Source: Clostridium bowmanii (GTDB lineage Bacteria > Bacillota > Clostridia > Clostridiales > Clostridiaceae). From it: 64,000 nucleotides of DNA. The notes beneath the pieces were generated by a model. That model did not search any database. It saw nothing but the letters and a program-made list of their open reading frames with translations, and was not told the origin of the DNA. The DNA lies in contig NZ_JAHLDL010000009.1 of the NCBI RefSeq assembly GCF_018861315.1, positions 1 to 64,000 of the forward strand, read 5' to 3'. Position numbers and translations under genes: made by a program. This document shows positions 12,003 through 21,721 of the stretch, piece after piece. Within the stretch, counting starts at the first letter, position 1, and each line of letters begins with the position of its first letter.

Positions 12003-13760
12003 TTATACACAATCTAAAATTGATGTTGTATCCACTATATCTTCCTCATTATTAATATCATAAACTAAATAATGAGTTTGTTCACAAATAGTATTGTTAT
12101 CTATATATTGTAAGATATCAATCATAAATTTTTCAATATGAATATTATTTGCATTTTTCATATTATTGTTTTCTAAAAATTTATCCTTAATTCCTCTCTC
12201 TATTTCCTTATCTATATCCCTAACTAAAAAATCTGGAAGCCATTTCTTTTTGTTATATTTAAGATAGTCATATTTAACAATCTCTTTTAGTGCAAAATCA
12301 TCTTGTTTTAGTTTTTCTTCATTAAATTCAATAAATATTTTATAATAATCTACTGAAGAAATTTTCCTTGCTAAATATCCCTTATCATACGCGAATAATC
12401 CTAGCTCGTAATAAAAATCAAAGGGTGTATTAAACTTTCCTACAAAGTAAGTTAAAATAGTGCTGAATTTTTGTGAATTATAGTATTTATCAACCATTTT
12501 CTCTACCCTTTTTAACTTAACTAACTCGCCATAACTTATATCCTTAGTTCTTAGAATCTCATAAGGCGAGTAAGGAGAATAGGCCATTCCCCAAATTTCC
12601 GCTTCATCCATCATATCTGAACCTTTAAGTAATTTTAAAAAGCCTAGTTGTATTACTTCTATATTAAGGCTATAAACATCATTAAAAGAATTTCTAAAAG
12701 ATTCGTAATCTTCTCCAGGAAGACCAGCTATTAAATCCAAATGTTGATTAATAGTCTTTATTGCTTTTACCTGCAAAACCTTTTCCTTTATTTCCTCAAA
12801 GGTCACAAATCTATTTATATTATTAAGTATAGTAGGATTTGTTGTTTGAACTCCTACTTCAAATTGAAATCTGCCCTTTGGCGCCTTAGATAAAACATCT
12901 AATTCCTCATCAGTTAATAAATCTGCTGAAATTTCAAAATGAAAGGTTATTTGGCCCTGTATCTTTATTAAATATTCCCAAATTTCTATTGCATATTTAG
13001 GATTACAATTAAAAGTTCTATCTACAAACTTCACTAAAGTTACTTTTTTATCAGCAAGAAATTTCAATTCTTTTTTTACTCTTTCAACATTCAAAAATCT
13101 AACTCCATGTGAAGTTGAAGAAAGACAATATTTACACTTAAAAGGACATCCTCTAGATGCTTCATAATAAACTATTTTACTTCCAAGTTCTTCTTCATTA
13201 TATGGGAAAATAATCTCATTCATATCCATTGCAGATCTTTCACCATTATATTCTATTTCACCATTTTTCCTATAATACAACCCGAGTATTTCTCCAATTT
13301 TTATATTATTTTTTTGGTCATTACCAGTTTCTTTTTCTGTATTAAGTTGAATATTTTGCTTATCATTTTTCTGGCTGGCAATCTTCCACTTAATAAATTC
13401 ACTATAGGTTATCTCACCTTCGCCTTGGATTACATAATCACCTACATTCTCCACAAGAAAATCTTTACATTTATAACTAACCTCTGGTCCACCATAAAGG
13501 ATTTCAATTTTACTATTCACAAGTTTAATAAGAGTTGCTACCGTCTTAACGTACTCAATATTCCAAATATAGCAAGAGAATGCTACAAGATCTGGTTTGC
13601 AACGTAAAATCTCCTCTAAAATTCTCTCAATTTGATCATTAATAGAAAATTCCATAATGTCACATTCGTAATCTAACTCTTCAGTATATGTTTTTAAGTA
13701 TCTTACCGCCAAATTGCTGTGTATATATTTTGCATTAATCCCTACTAATGTTACTTTCAT
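12003..13760 (-). CDS. B12-binding-domain radical SAM protein, DUF4080 type
   Basis: This 585-residue protein has a cobalamin-binding Rossmann domain at the N-terminus (MKVTLVGINAKYIHSNLAVRYL, then LYGGPEVSYKC). A radical SAM barrel follows with the cluster motif CPFKCKYC near residue 205. A long C-terminal part resembles the DUF4080 extension. Members probably perform B12-assisted radical methylation or rearrangement; the substrate is unknown. Its first 26 bases overlap the methyltransferase-like gene upstream, so the two are likely co-translated. An unusually polar stretch (about residues 135-160, many Asn, Lys, Gln) sits between the two domains. Confidence 0.85.
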   Translation of the reverse strand: MKVTLVGINAKYIHSNLAVRYLKTYTEELDYECDIMEFSINDQIERILEEILRCKPDLVAFSCYIWNIEYVKTVATLIKLVNSKIEILYGGPEVSYKCKDFLVENVGDYVIQGEGEITYSEFIKWKIASQKNDKQNIQLNTEKETGNDQKNNIKIGEILGLYYRKNGEIEYNGERSAMDMNEIIFPYNEEELGSKIVYYEASRGCPFKCKYCLSSTSHGVRFLNVERVKKELKFLADKKVTLVKFVDRTFNCNPKYAIEIWEYLIKIQGQITFHFEISADLLTDEELDVLSKAPKGRFQFEVGVQTTNPTILNNINRFVTFEEIKEKVLQVKAIKTINQHLDLIAGLPGEDYESFRNSFNDVYSLNIEVIQLGFLKLLKGSDMMDEAEIWGMAYSPYSPYEILRTKDISYGELVKLKRVEKMVDKYYNSQKFSTILTYFVGKFNTPFDFYYELGLFAYDKGYLARKISSVDYYKIFIEFNEEKLKQDDFALKEIVKYDYLKYNKKKWLPDFLVRDIDKEIERGIKDKFLENNNMKNANNIHIEKFMIDILQYIDNNTICEQTHYLVYDINNEEDIVDTTSILDCV

Positions 13761-14274
13761 CTTCTGATTTTCCTCTCCTTTTGCATACCATGTAATAAAT
13801 ATTATCTGAACTTTTAAGAGTTGTTATTTTAAAATAAGGTTTTAGAATTTTCATTGTATTTTCTTTATCGCTATTTTTAAATATATTTAAGTCTCTAAAA
13901 TTTATTGTTTTTGTACTTTTGTCCGGTAACAATATATTTATTTTAGAATTAAAAGTTTTAAGGAAACCTTTATCTATATCCCATATATATAAGAGCCCAT
14001 CTTCTTTCAAAAATTTATATATATCTTTAATTAATTTATTTTTACTCTCTGTCAATTTTATTCCACTTAAAGTAAAAAAAAGCACACAGGTGTCATAGGA
14101 CCCCTCTTTAATTTTATTTTTATCCTGTTTCCCCTCTACATACTCTACACAACTTCTGTCATCAATATATTGTTTGCAGATATTATATATAATCCCATGG
14201 TTAGAAAACCCTATATCTAATAAATTTCCTTTGAAAATTTCTTTCTCTAGATTTATAAAAACCTCCCTTTTCAA
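13735..14274 (-). CDS. Class I SAM methyltransferase-like protein, degenerate
   Basis: This 179-residue protein has the layout of a Rossmann methyltransferase: NLLDIGFSNHGIIYN in place of motif I, SYDTCVLFFTLSG near motif IV, and FLKEDGLLYIWDID after it. The Gly-rich motif I is poor (GFSNHG), so SAM binding is uncertain. The gene is on the short side. It overlaps the radical SAM gene by 26 bases, so a shared function, such as an accessory to its modification reaction, is plausible. The AT-rich 5' side has no clear promoter. Confidence 0.6.
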   Translation of the reverse strand: MKREVFINLEKEIFKGNLLDIGFSNHGIIYNICKQYIDDRSCVEYVEGKQDKNKIKEGSYDTCVLFFTLSGIKLTESKNKLIKDIYKFLKEDGLLYIWDIDKGFLKTFNSKINILLPDKSTKTINFRDLNIFKNSDKENTMKILKPYFKITTLKSSDNIYYMVCKRRGKSEDESNISRD

Positions 14275-14339
14275 TTATTTCCCCCCCTCGCCAGATATCT
14301 TTTAATATTTTACTTATTTTTAAATATTCTTCAAAAATA

Positions 14340-14370
14340 AAATAATTCCTCTAAAATAAAGGAATTATTT
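14340..14370 (-). terminator. Terminator overlapping the phospholipase-like gene's stop
   Basis: AAATAATTCC (14340-14349) pairs perfectly with GGAATTATTT (14361-14370). On the minus strand the hairpin ends in an A/T-rich tail. The stop codon at 14365-14367 lies inside the stem. Confidence 0.6.
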
Positions 14371-15075
14371 CTTAATCTGGTTATAAAAATTTAACATTAA
14401 CCCCGCTGTAGTCTTTTGTGCCCTTTGAACTATGAGTACAGATATTTTGTTGTATTTTTCTTCTTTGATTTTTAAATTGGCATAATAAATAAAAGTTTTA
14501 TTAGCAAATAATGCGTTGTTTTTTATATAATCTTCTACCTTATCTTCTTGTATTATTTCGTTGAAAATAGGAAAAGAATAATCACTCATTAATTTACTTA
14601 TAATCCAAAGTTCAAAACTTCTATGACTTTTCAGGAGTTTATTATTCACATGTTGAGGCACCGTAGAATCTTGAACTAAATGGCAGGCTGCTCCGAAATA
14701 GAACATTGCTTGCCTAACGTCACCTTCTTCCACAAATTTCAAAGCAGTTTTATAATATTTTTCAAATTCAGTTAATGCATTTGAAAATCCATAGAGGCCA
14801 GTACCTTTTAAATGATGATAAAAATGATTTGAACTTTTAAAATCTTGATCTGCCCAAGTAACCCCTTTGTTTAATTCTTTTATATGTGATTTGTAGAAAC
14901 TATGAACTTCACTGTATCCCTGATTTTTTAATATTTCTATAGCTTGAATATTTATAAACTTATGAACAATACAATGAGTCTTCATAATCTTTTTTTTAAT
15001 TGGATTTGCTGCTATCATTAATCCTTTTAATGTTTTTCCGTAGGTAGCTTCAATTGTTTTTTTCAAACTATTCAC
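14365..15075 (-). CDS. Zinc-dependent phospholipase C family protein, no signal peptide
   Basis: This 236-residue protein has the metal-site pattern of Bacillus PC-PLC and clostridial alpha-toxin (catalytic domain only). The ligand candidates, in family order, are H38, D76 (in WADQD), H88, H132 and D136 (HLVQD), H142, H151 and E155. The spacings H132-D136-H142 and H151-E155 equal those of Bc-PLC (118-122-128 and 142-146). Two things are missing: a secretion signal, and the N-terminal Trp that is a zinc ligand in the mature toxins. The protein may therefore act inside the cell or bind only some metals. There is no C2-like membrane domain. It appears to stand alone. Confidence 0.75.
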   Translation of the reverse strand: MNSLKKTIEATYGKTLKGLMIAANPIKKKIMKTHCIVHKFINIQAIEILKNQGYSEVHSFYKSHIKELNKGVTWADQDFKSSNHFYHHLKGTGLYGFSNALTEFEKYYKTALKFVEEGDVRQAMFYFGAACHLVQDSTVPQHVNNKLLKSHRSFELWIISKLMSDYSFPIFNEIIQEDKVEDYIKNNALFANKTFIYYANLKIKEEKYNKISVLIVQRAQKTTAGLMLNFYNQIKK

Positions 15076-15140
15076 CTCTTAATTTAGTATACACTAAATA
15101 TACTTTGAAAACATATTTACAAAATATATTTAACTCTATT

Positions 15141-16439
15141 TTAGTTCTTTTTGCACAAACCTACAAGTATACTACCTATTAAAGTTAATACAATTACCAT
15201 TAAATAAAAAATGTTTTTTTGCGATCCTATACCTCTATTAAGACTTTTATTTTTTCCTATGCTAATTATATACCCACTTTTAGAGTCTAAAACTATTAAA
15301 TTGTCAAAAAATTTCATACTAGATATATAGGTCTCCTCGTAAAAGTTGATTTTTTCATTAATAACACCTGTGCTCTTTAAACTATATATACTATTATCAT
15401 TCTTTTCGTAGAAATATATACAGTCTTTTTCTCCTAATATTCCTTTTTGATCAACTGCTAAACTTACTAAACTATCTACTGAGCTATGTTGATAAATTGG
15501 TGCAGGTGGGTTTGTTGTGGGGTGCTTCTCTAAAATAAATGGTATAGTATTCTTATCTGAACCTTTAAATTTAGGGGAGCTTACTTCATCTCCACCAGCA
15601 TAATCTGGAAAACCATACCATATATTTTTTTTAATTTGATATATATAATCACTGTCTCCCAGTACAGGCCTTAGTCCTCTATTCTCCATGCCCCCCACTG
15701 TAACTAATACTTTGCCCCCCGTATTAAAGTCTATGGACTTTATATTTCTTATGCCCCAAGCAAAGTTTCCTTGTGCTCCAGTTTTTAGATTATAAATTAT
15801 TATAGATGAATTTCCTGGCATATGTTCTGTTATAATCTGTCCATTAATATTTTTAGTTTTATATGAAACAAATGCTCCGGTTTTTTCTTCTCCAAAATCA
15901 GTTCCTTTTATAGTTATCCTCTTTGGTGTAATATCATGGTTCTGAGGGTAATCATCTATCCACTGATTATCCAGTCCTACTACTCCAGAATTTGTTGCTG
16001 CCCCTATCGTAACAAATAGATACTCTCCATTGATTCTAATGGAGCTCTTATTATAATCCCCATAATTAGGTATATTTTTAATTATTTCAATACTTTCCTT
16101 TGAAATTAAATTATAAGAATAAACTTTAGTACCTGATGCATAATACAATACTCCATTGTTATAATCTAAACTAGTTATAACAAGATTTTTGTTAGTAAAT
16201 ATATTGTATGCTTTACCCCTTTTATCAATGTACTGTATCTTATCTTGAAATGCTACATAATAATTACCTTCACTGTCTCTCGTAAAATCTACAGCATCAC
16301 TTAATCCTTTAAACATTATCTCTGATTTTATAAGTTTATCCTTCACTGTAGCCCTATATTCTTTAAAAGAACTTTTCAATGAAAATAATACAAAAGCCAT
16401 TGCAACTAAAATCACTATAAATCCAATGGTCTTCTTCAT
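15141..16439 (-). CDS. Membrane-anchored beta-propeller, sorbosone/glucose dehydrogenase-like
   Basis: This 432-residue protein has an N-terminal signal anchor (GFIVILVAMAFVLFSL), a large extracytoplasmic propeller domain and a C-terminal helix (LMVIVLTLIGSILVGL) before KKN. The segments AWGIRNIKSIDF and WYGFPDYAGGD resemble conserved motifs of the soluble quinoprotein glucose/sorbosone dehydrogenase fold. Whether it binds PQQ is unclear and I see no proof of a catalytic His. It could be a sugar- or surface-binding protein. No partner gene is evident. Confidence 0.6.
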   Translation of the reverse strand: MKKTIGFIVILVAMAFVLFSLKSSFKEYRATVKDKLIKSEIMFKGLSDAVDFTRDSEGNYYVAFQDKIQYIDKRGKAYNIFTNKNLVITSLDYNNGVLYYASGTKVYSYNLISKESIEIIKNIPNYGDYNKSSIRINGEYLFVTIGAATNSGVVGLDNQWIDDYPQNHDITPKRITIKGTDFGEEKTGAFVSYKTKNINGQIITEHMPGNSSIIIYNLKTGAQGNFAWGIRNIKSIDFNTGGKVLVTVGGMENRGLRPVLGDSDYIYQIKKNIWYGFPDYAGGDEVSSPKFKGSDKNTIPFILEKHPTTNPPAPIYQHSSVDSLVSLAVDQKGILGEKDCIYFYEKNDNSIYSLKSTGVINEKINFYEETYISSMKFFDNLIVLDSKSGYIISIGKNKSLNRGIGSQKNIFYLMVIVLTLIGSILVGLCKKN

Positions 16440-16566
16440 ACTTCCCCCCTAAATTATAAATACTCTAATCTATATATATTTATATAAATTAGAGTATATG
16501 TGTTAATAATCTACTAAAGTAGTACAAACTACTACTCCAGCTTAATTAAAAACCTAGGTTGCGTTG

Positions 16567-17139
16567 TTAATAACCCCCAGCAATTTGCATATGATCATGT
16601 TCAACCTGAAATAGTGCAAAGAATACTTCCTTAATAATAGGATTATTAATTTTTTTACCGTTTTTTTCGTAAAACGTAGCAGCATGAATCTCTCTAGCTT
16701 CTGCCAATTCCAATAAGCTTTTGTCATTTTTATATTTGCTATAATCTATATGTACTAATGTGGGAAGCGCTTTGAACCCTCCTAGTTTTTGATGCACTAC
16801 AGCATGCATATGTTCAATCTTTGATAGTGCCTCAAAAGTTTCTTTAACCTCTAAGTTATGTGAAAGTTTCACTGCTGACTTGTAAAACTCAGAATTAAAT
16901 ATCTCAAGCTTCATTGCATGGTCTAATATTACTGAAATATTGTCATCTAAACTTTCAGCTGGGACCTTATACATCTCGCTATCAGAAACAATTTCACCTT
17001 CTGGTCTTAAATATTTACTACTCACGCCACAAAACGGACAATATTTAAAATTTTCTCTTTCGTTTTTTTCTAATAAGCCCACATTATTAATATTGAAATT
17101 ATTTATGTTTATATCCATCCCACATACCAAACATTTCAT
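16567..17139 (-). CDS. Rubrerythrin-like ferritin-fold protein with N-terminal zinc ribbon
   Basis: This 190-residue protein starts with two Cys pairs (CLVCG and CPFCG) that should form a rubredoxin-like or zinc-ribbon site. A four-helix ferritin-like domain follows with carboxylate/His motifs ExxNSEFY, EHMH, EAREIHAATFY and EHDH, as expected for a di-iron centre. Rubrerythrins reduce peroxide in anaerobes. Domain order is reversed relative to classical rubrerythrin, whose rubredoxin domain is C-terminal. No oxidative-stress neighbours are present. Confidence 0.7.
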   Translation of the reverse strand: MKCLVCGMDININNFNINNVGLLEKNERENFKYCPFCGVSSKYLRPEGEIVSDSEMYKVPAESLDDNISVILDHAMKLEIFNSEFYKSAVKLSHNLEVKETFEALSKIEHMHAVVHQKLGGFKALPTLVHIDYSKYKNDKSLLELAEAREIHAATFYEKNGKKINNPIIKEVFFALFQVEHDHMQIAGGY

Positions 17140-17383
17140 ATTTTCTCTCCTTAACTCAAATTTGAATAATTAACAAGTCACCATGCTAGTTTGTTTATTT
17201 GTTTGCATGTAACCAATCTACTAATAAAGTTATTCTAACATAAAAAAATTCATTTACAAAATCATCAATAACACCACTTCCTTTTTTATTTTCATGTTCC
17301 TATAGAATATAATTAGGTCGTTTCACATACTAATTATTAATACCTTTTACTTACACAAGTTAAAGAACAAGGAGGTAGCTTTT

Positions 17384-18889
17384 ATGGTTAAAGATAATTT
17401 CTATAGAGATTCGATAATACTCACAGTATCTAATCTTATTGCCGGAATACTCAGATTTATGTTTTCCATTTTACTTTCAAAAAAATTAGGGGCAGAAGGC
17501 ATGGGTCTATATAGTCTTGTAATGCCTATTTACGATTTATTCATTTGCCTTATTTGTGGAGGCATGGTAACAGCTATTTCAAAAGAGGCCTCAGCCTATT
17601 ATGGAATAAATGACTATGGTAATCTAAATAAAACTATACATACCGCCTTAGTTTTTGACTTCATCTTTGCTATATTGATAACAATTTTAGTTTTTCTTTT
17701 TTCGCCTTTTATAAGTACATATATTATTAAAGACGTAAGAACCCTGTATTCCCTTTGGGTTATTTGCCCTGCACTAATCTTTGTTGCTCTGTCCTCTATA
17801 TACAAGGGATATTTCTATGGTATTTCAAATGTTAAGGTACCTGCAATCATAGACGTGGTTGAAAAGTTTGTAAGAATGGCTATAATACTAACACTAATTA
17901 ACTTTTTCGCATTAAAAACTATAACTTCTACTGTAACTGCTACCTATATATCCTTAAGTATTGGAGAACTTATAAGTTTTATTCTTTTGTTTGTTTTCTA
18001 TAAGAAAAGTAAAAATGAATTTAGAGATTACAGAAAAAAAGCAGAAGGCAGAGCTCAACTTTTATTTAATGTTCTTGTTGTTTCCTTGCCATTAAGCTTA
18101 AATGGCTTTTTAACCACCATTATTTCCGCCCTATCCACCTTGATTGTGCCTAGGCGACTAGTTTATGCTGGAATAGAATACACAGCTAGCTTAGCTCTAA
18201 TAGGTAAGTTTTCAGGTATGGCTATGACCATTGTTTTCTTTCCGTTTATTATAGTAATGTCCATGGCAACCATGTTAACTCCAGATATTTCTAAAAACGT
18301 TATAAAAAACGATTATCATTCTTTAGAGAATAGAATAATGGAGGTTATAAAAATCTCATTTTTACTAGGTATTTCAACTATGATAATATGTTTAAGTAAT
18401 GGAGACTCCCTAGGGAAACTTTTTTTTGACAGATATGATTTAGGTATTTATATACGCCTCGCTGCCCTAAGCGCACCTTTCATGTATATGGCTGGTTCAA
18501 CCTATGGAATTTTAAATGGACTTGGCAAACAGAAGGCTCTTTTAATAAATTCGGTGATAACCGCTATTCTTCAACTTATCTTGCTATATATGCTTCTAGG
18601 TATTCCAAGCATAAATATTTTAGGTTACGGCATAACATTTTTCATAACCTCTTTAGTAAACTTTGTATTAAATATTATTTCGATTAAAAAGAGCTGCTAT
18701 ATACAATTTTCCGCCCCAGAAATTTCAATAAATATTTGTCTTAGCATCTTTTTATACTTTATATTGAAAATTCTAGATAATACTATACCAAATTCTATGT
18801 TTATAACTAAAAATATAGTGATTATTATTACTGGCTTCTCTCTATTATTATTTTCTATTTTACTCACGAAAAAAAGCAAACAAGTCTAA
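17384..18889 (+). CDS. SpoVB/MurJ-like polysaccharide (lipid-linked precursor) flippase
   Basis: This 501-residue membrane protein has about 14 predicted helices and belongs to the MOP/MVF superfamily that flips undecaprenyl-linked precursors across the membrane. The N-terminus (ILTVSNLIAGILRFMFSILLSKKLGAEGMGLY) is typical of the stage V sporulation protein B group. The start at 17384 follows AAGGAGG. A related but distinct flippase is encoded convergently at 18932-20560. A role in spore cortex or envelope synthesis is inferred from family membership. Its stop codon lies in the shared terminator hairpin. Confidence 0.82.
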   Translation: MVKDNFYRDSIILTVSNLIAGILRFMFSILLSKKLGAEGMGLYSLVMPIYDLFICLICGGMVTAISKEASAYYGINDYGNLNKTIHTALVFDFIFAILITILVFLFSPFISTYIIKDVRTLYSLWVICPALIFVALSSIYKGYFYGISNVKVPAIIDVVEKFVRMAIILTLINFFALKTITSTVTATYISLSIGELISFILLFVFYKKSKNEFRDYRKKAEGRAQLLFNVLVVSLPLSLNGFLTTIISALSTLIVPRRLVYAGIEYTASLALIGKFSGMAMTIVFFPFIIVMSMATMLTPDISKNVIKNDYHSLENRIMEVIKISFLLGISTMIICLSNGDSLGKLFFDRYDLGIYIRLAALSAPFMYMAGSTYGILNGLGKQKALLINSVITAILQLILLYMLLGIPSINILGYGITFFITSLVNFVLNIISIKKSCYIQFSAPEISINICLSIFLYFILKILDNTIPNSMFITKNIVIIITGFSLLLFSILLTKKSKQV

Positions 18890-18915
18890 GACACAAAATA
18901 GCCTTAGACTTGTTT
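18878..18915. terminator. Bidirectional terminator between the two flippase genes
   Basis: AAACAAGTCTAAG (18878-18890) pairs perfectly with CTTAGACTTGTTT (18903-18915), T-rich tails on both strands. Confidence 0.88.
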
Positions 18916-18931
18916 ATTTTTTATTTATGTT

Positions 18932-20560
18932 CTATCTAATTCTATGTAAAATAGACTTAGGTATAAGTTTTGTGATTTTGCGAGGGAATACCTCTAAATC
19001 CTCTTTACGTATTCCACCTATAAGAACTAAGGTGAAGAAATAAGTTATTATAGCTAAAACCATAGCAATTAATATTGCCATTGCATTAGCAAAATATCCT
19101 TCGCGTGCAAGGCTAAATATATAATTAAAGTAGCCATACATTAGTCTCGCTACAAGTGCCATAACACCTGAGGCTATTATAGGTTTAATTGCATGACTAA
19201 ATAGATTTGTTTTAACCCTAAGTGCTTTGTTCATAGTATTATGGTTTAGTATCAAAAGTATAGCAAAACTTACTCCATTCCCCATAACCGCACCTAATAT
19301 ATTAATACTTGGGATAGATACAAAAATATAATTAACAATTATTTTTCCTATTAATGCAACTACTGCATAAAACGTAACTAAGTAAAGTTTTCCAAGGCCT
19401 TGAAGTATTGAAGTTTGAATACTAACCACAGCCATAAATACAATTACTATTGACCCATATACAAGTAATCTTCCAACGCTAGAACCATATAGGAGCAGAT
19501 TTACTATAGGGTTAGCTAAAACTGCAAGTCCAACTGCGGAAGGCACTGCTACTAAAAAACATAACCTAAAAGCATAGTTAACCTTGTTTCTTACAGCTTT
19601 TTTATCTCTAAGTGCCATTAAGCTAGATATAGAAGGTAATATAGTTATAGCTAAAGATGAAATAATAGCTATAGGCACACCTATTAATGTAGTATATTTA
19701 CTTAATACACCCCATAAAACTTCAACTTGCATTTTATCAATTCCAGAAACTAGCATTCTTGATTTAACTAGTTTTAGGTCAATTAGTAATCCTGCTTGTT
19801 GTATTGCTAAACATATTGTCATTGGTACTGCATAACTTAATAGTCTTTTGATTAATTTTTTAGTGGTTAATCTTTTTATGACTAGACTATTATATCCTTT
19901 GGGCACCTTAAAAACCTTGTTTTTTTCATAGGCATAAATCATATACATTGCAGCAACAACTGCTCCTACAGATGTACCTATGGTTCCACCCGCGGCACCT
20001 TCTTCTACTCCATATTTTATAAAATAGGCTGCAAAAACCAAACTAAATATAGTGTTTGCAATCTGTTCTAGAACCTGTGATATAGCTGTGGGAGTCATAT
20101 TCCCTCTTCCTTGGAAATACCCTCTATAAGCTGACAATACAGAACTTATTAAAATAGTTGGAGCTAAGGCCATAATGGCCAGTCTTGAAGTAGAACTTTC
20201 TGTTATATTAGCTAGAGGCAATGCAAAAATAAGCATTAGAAGTGACATAACAACTCCTAATATCAAGAGTAAAAATCTAGCTATTTTAAATGTTCTTACC
20301 GCATCTTTGTAATTTCCCATTGCTATGAGTTCTGATACCATCTTGGATATAGCAACAGGAATACCAGCATTTGTTAATATGTACATATAGACAAAAATAT
20401 TGTACGCAGAATAATATACACCTAGTCCATCCTCGCCTAATATTTTCCCTAAAAAAGGTATATAGAGTAGTGATAAAAGCTTAACCATAAAACCTGCCGC
20501 AGATAATATGGCAAAGCCTTTTGTTGTTGATTGTTTTTTTGAATTTATACTTTCACTCAT
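18932..20560 (-). CDS. Lipid II flippase-type membrane protein (YtgP/MurJ group)
   Basis: This 542-residue protein has about 14 membrane segments after a short polar N-terminus. The segments GFMVKLLSLLYIPFLGKILGEDG and NAGIPVAISKMVSELIA are characteristic of the Firmicute YtgP/SpoVB branch of polysaccharide flippases, to which Bacillus MurJ belongs. It probably exports peptidoglycan lipid II or a related precursor. The gene ends at the terminator shared with the convergent flippase. A pseudouridine synthase lies 42 bases upstream on the same strand and may be co-transcribed. Confidence 0.82.
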   Translation of the reverse strand: MSESINSKKQSTTKGFAILSAAGFMVKLLSLLYIPFLGKILGEDGLGVYYSAYNIFVYMYILTNAGIPVAISKMVSELIAMGNYKDAVRTFKIARFLLLILGVVMSLLMLIFALPLANITESSTSRLAIMALAPTILISSVLSAYRGYFQGRGNMTPTAISQVLEQIANTIFSLVFAAYFIKYGVEEGAAGGTIGTSVGAVVAAMYMIYAYEKNKVFKVPKGYNSLVIKRLTTKKLIKRLLSYAVPMTICLAIQQAGLLIDLKLVKSRMLVSGIDKMQVEVLWGVLSKYTTLIGVPIAIISSLAITILPSISSLMALRDKKAVRNKVNYAFRLCFLVAVPSAVGLAVLANPIVNLLLYGSSVGRLLVYGSIVIVFMAVVSIQTSILQGLGKLYLVTFYAVVALIGKIIVNYIFVSIPSINILGAVMGNGVSFAILLILNHNTMNKALRVKTNLFSHAIKPIIASGVMALVARLMYGYFNYIFSLAREGYFANAMAILIAMVLAIITYFFTLVLIGGIRKEDLEVFPRKITKLIPKSILHRIR

Positions 20561-20602
20561 TAAATCATCACCTTCAGTACTGAAATGTTGACTAAAAGAC
20601 CT

Positions 20603-21556
20603 TTAAAATTTAAATACATCCTTTTTAATCTTTTTTAATACTGGTGGTAAGCTTTCTGCAACAGTTTTATTCTCCATATAAGAAAATTCCTCTGGGCAAT
20701 TCTTGAATGTTGCCTTATATGCATATAAAAATTGATAGTTCAAACCATATTTATTATCAAAGAAACTATTCATTTTTTTGTCTCCATATTTTGGATCACC
20801 AATAATTGCATTCCCCATATGACTTAAATGCGCTCTAAGTTGATGACTTCTTCCTGTTAAAAGATTAATATCTATTAAAGAAAATGTACCACAGCTTTCT
20901 ATGTTTTTAACTTCCATTGCTATTCTTTTTGTATCTGGCATTTCAGTGTCAAACACCTGTGATATATTTGCATCTTCATTTTTATATATATATCCCTCAT
21001 AAATTCCATCTTTAATTCTGTTACTTACTAGTGCCATATAAAATTTTTCAACATTTCTTTCTCTAATCATCTCATTTAAAAGTTTAAGAGATTTGAAATT
21101 TTTACCAAACATAACTATACCTGAAGTATTTCTATCTAGTCTATTACATGGTGCTGGAGTAAATGTTATTTCATTTTCTGGCTTATAATCTCCCTTATCA
21201 TATAAATAAGATAGCACATAATCTATTAAAGTAGCTTCTCCACCCTTTTTATCAGAATGAACTAAAACTCCTGGCCATTTTTCCACCATTAATATATTAG
21301 CATCTTCAAATGTTATTTTTAATTTATTATCAATTCTTTGAAAAGGCTCCTTTTTAACATCGCTAGTAATATATTTTGTTTCAACAATATCACCTTCTAC
21401 TAAACAATGCTTTTCTTTGATTTTGCTACCATTAACCCTAATATCACCTTTTCTAAAAGCTTTATATATTTTGCTAAGTGGCACATCTCCAAGTACTTTC
21501 CTCATGAATTTATCCGTTCTTTGTCCTGCTTCGTTTGCTCCAATTTCTATCCTCAT
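20603..21556 (-). CDS. RluA-family rRNA pseudouridine synthase
   Basis: This 317-residue enzyme has an N-terminal S4 RNA-binding domain (RTDKFMRKVL...DIRVNGSKI) and a catalytic domain with the motif NRLDRNTSGIVMF near residue 134, whose Asp is catalytic. The C-terminal block TGRSHQLRAHLSHMG is also present. This is the RluC/RluD layout, which makes pseudouridine in 23S rRNA; the target position cannot be told from sequence alone. It is 42 bases upstream of the flippase gene on the same strand. Confidence 0.92.
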   Translation of the reverse strand: MRIEIGANEAGQRTDKFMRKVLGDVPLSKIYKAFRKGDIRVNGSKIKEKHCLVEGDIVETKYITSDVKKEPFQRIDNKLKITFEDANILMVEKWPGVLVHSDKKGGEATLIDYVLSYLYDKGDYKPENEITFTPAPCNRLDRNTSGIVMFGKNFKSLKLLNEMIRERNVEKFYMALVSNRIKDGIYEGYIYKNEDANISQVFDTEMPDTKRIAMEVKNIESCGTFSLIDINLLTGRSHQLRAHLSHMGNAIIGDPKYGDKKMNSFFDNKYGLNYQFLYAYKATFKNCPEEFSYMENKTVAESLPPVLKKIKKDVFKF

Positions 21557-21721
21557 AAATATCCTCCTACTTTTTCTATCTCTAGTTCTTCTATTTCTAG
21601 CTCTTTTATCTATAGTTTTTTATATAATGACGAATTCCCTATATAATTAAATTTATCTTCTAATAAATTACTTTACACTTTTAAAAAATTACATCAAGCA
21701 TTAATTATATACTAAAATACG

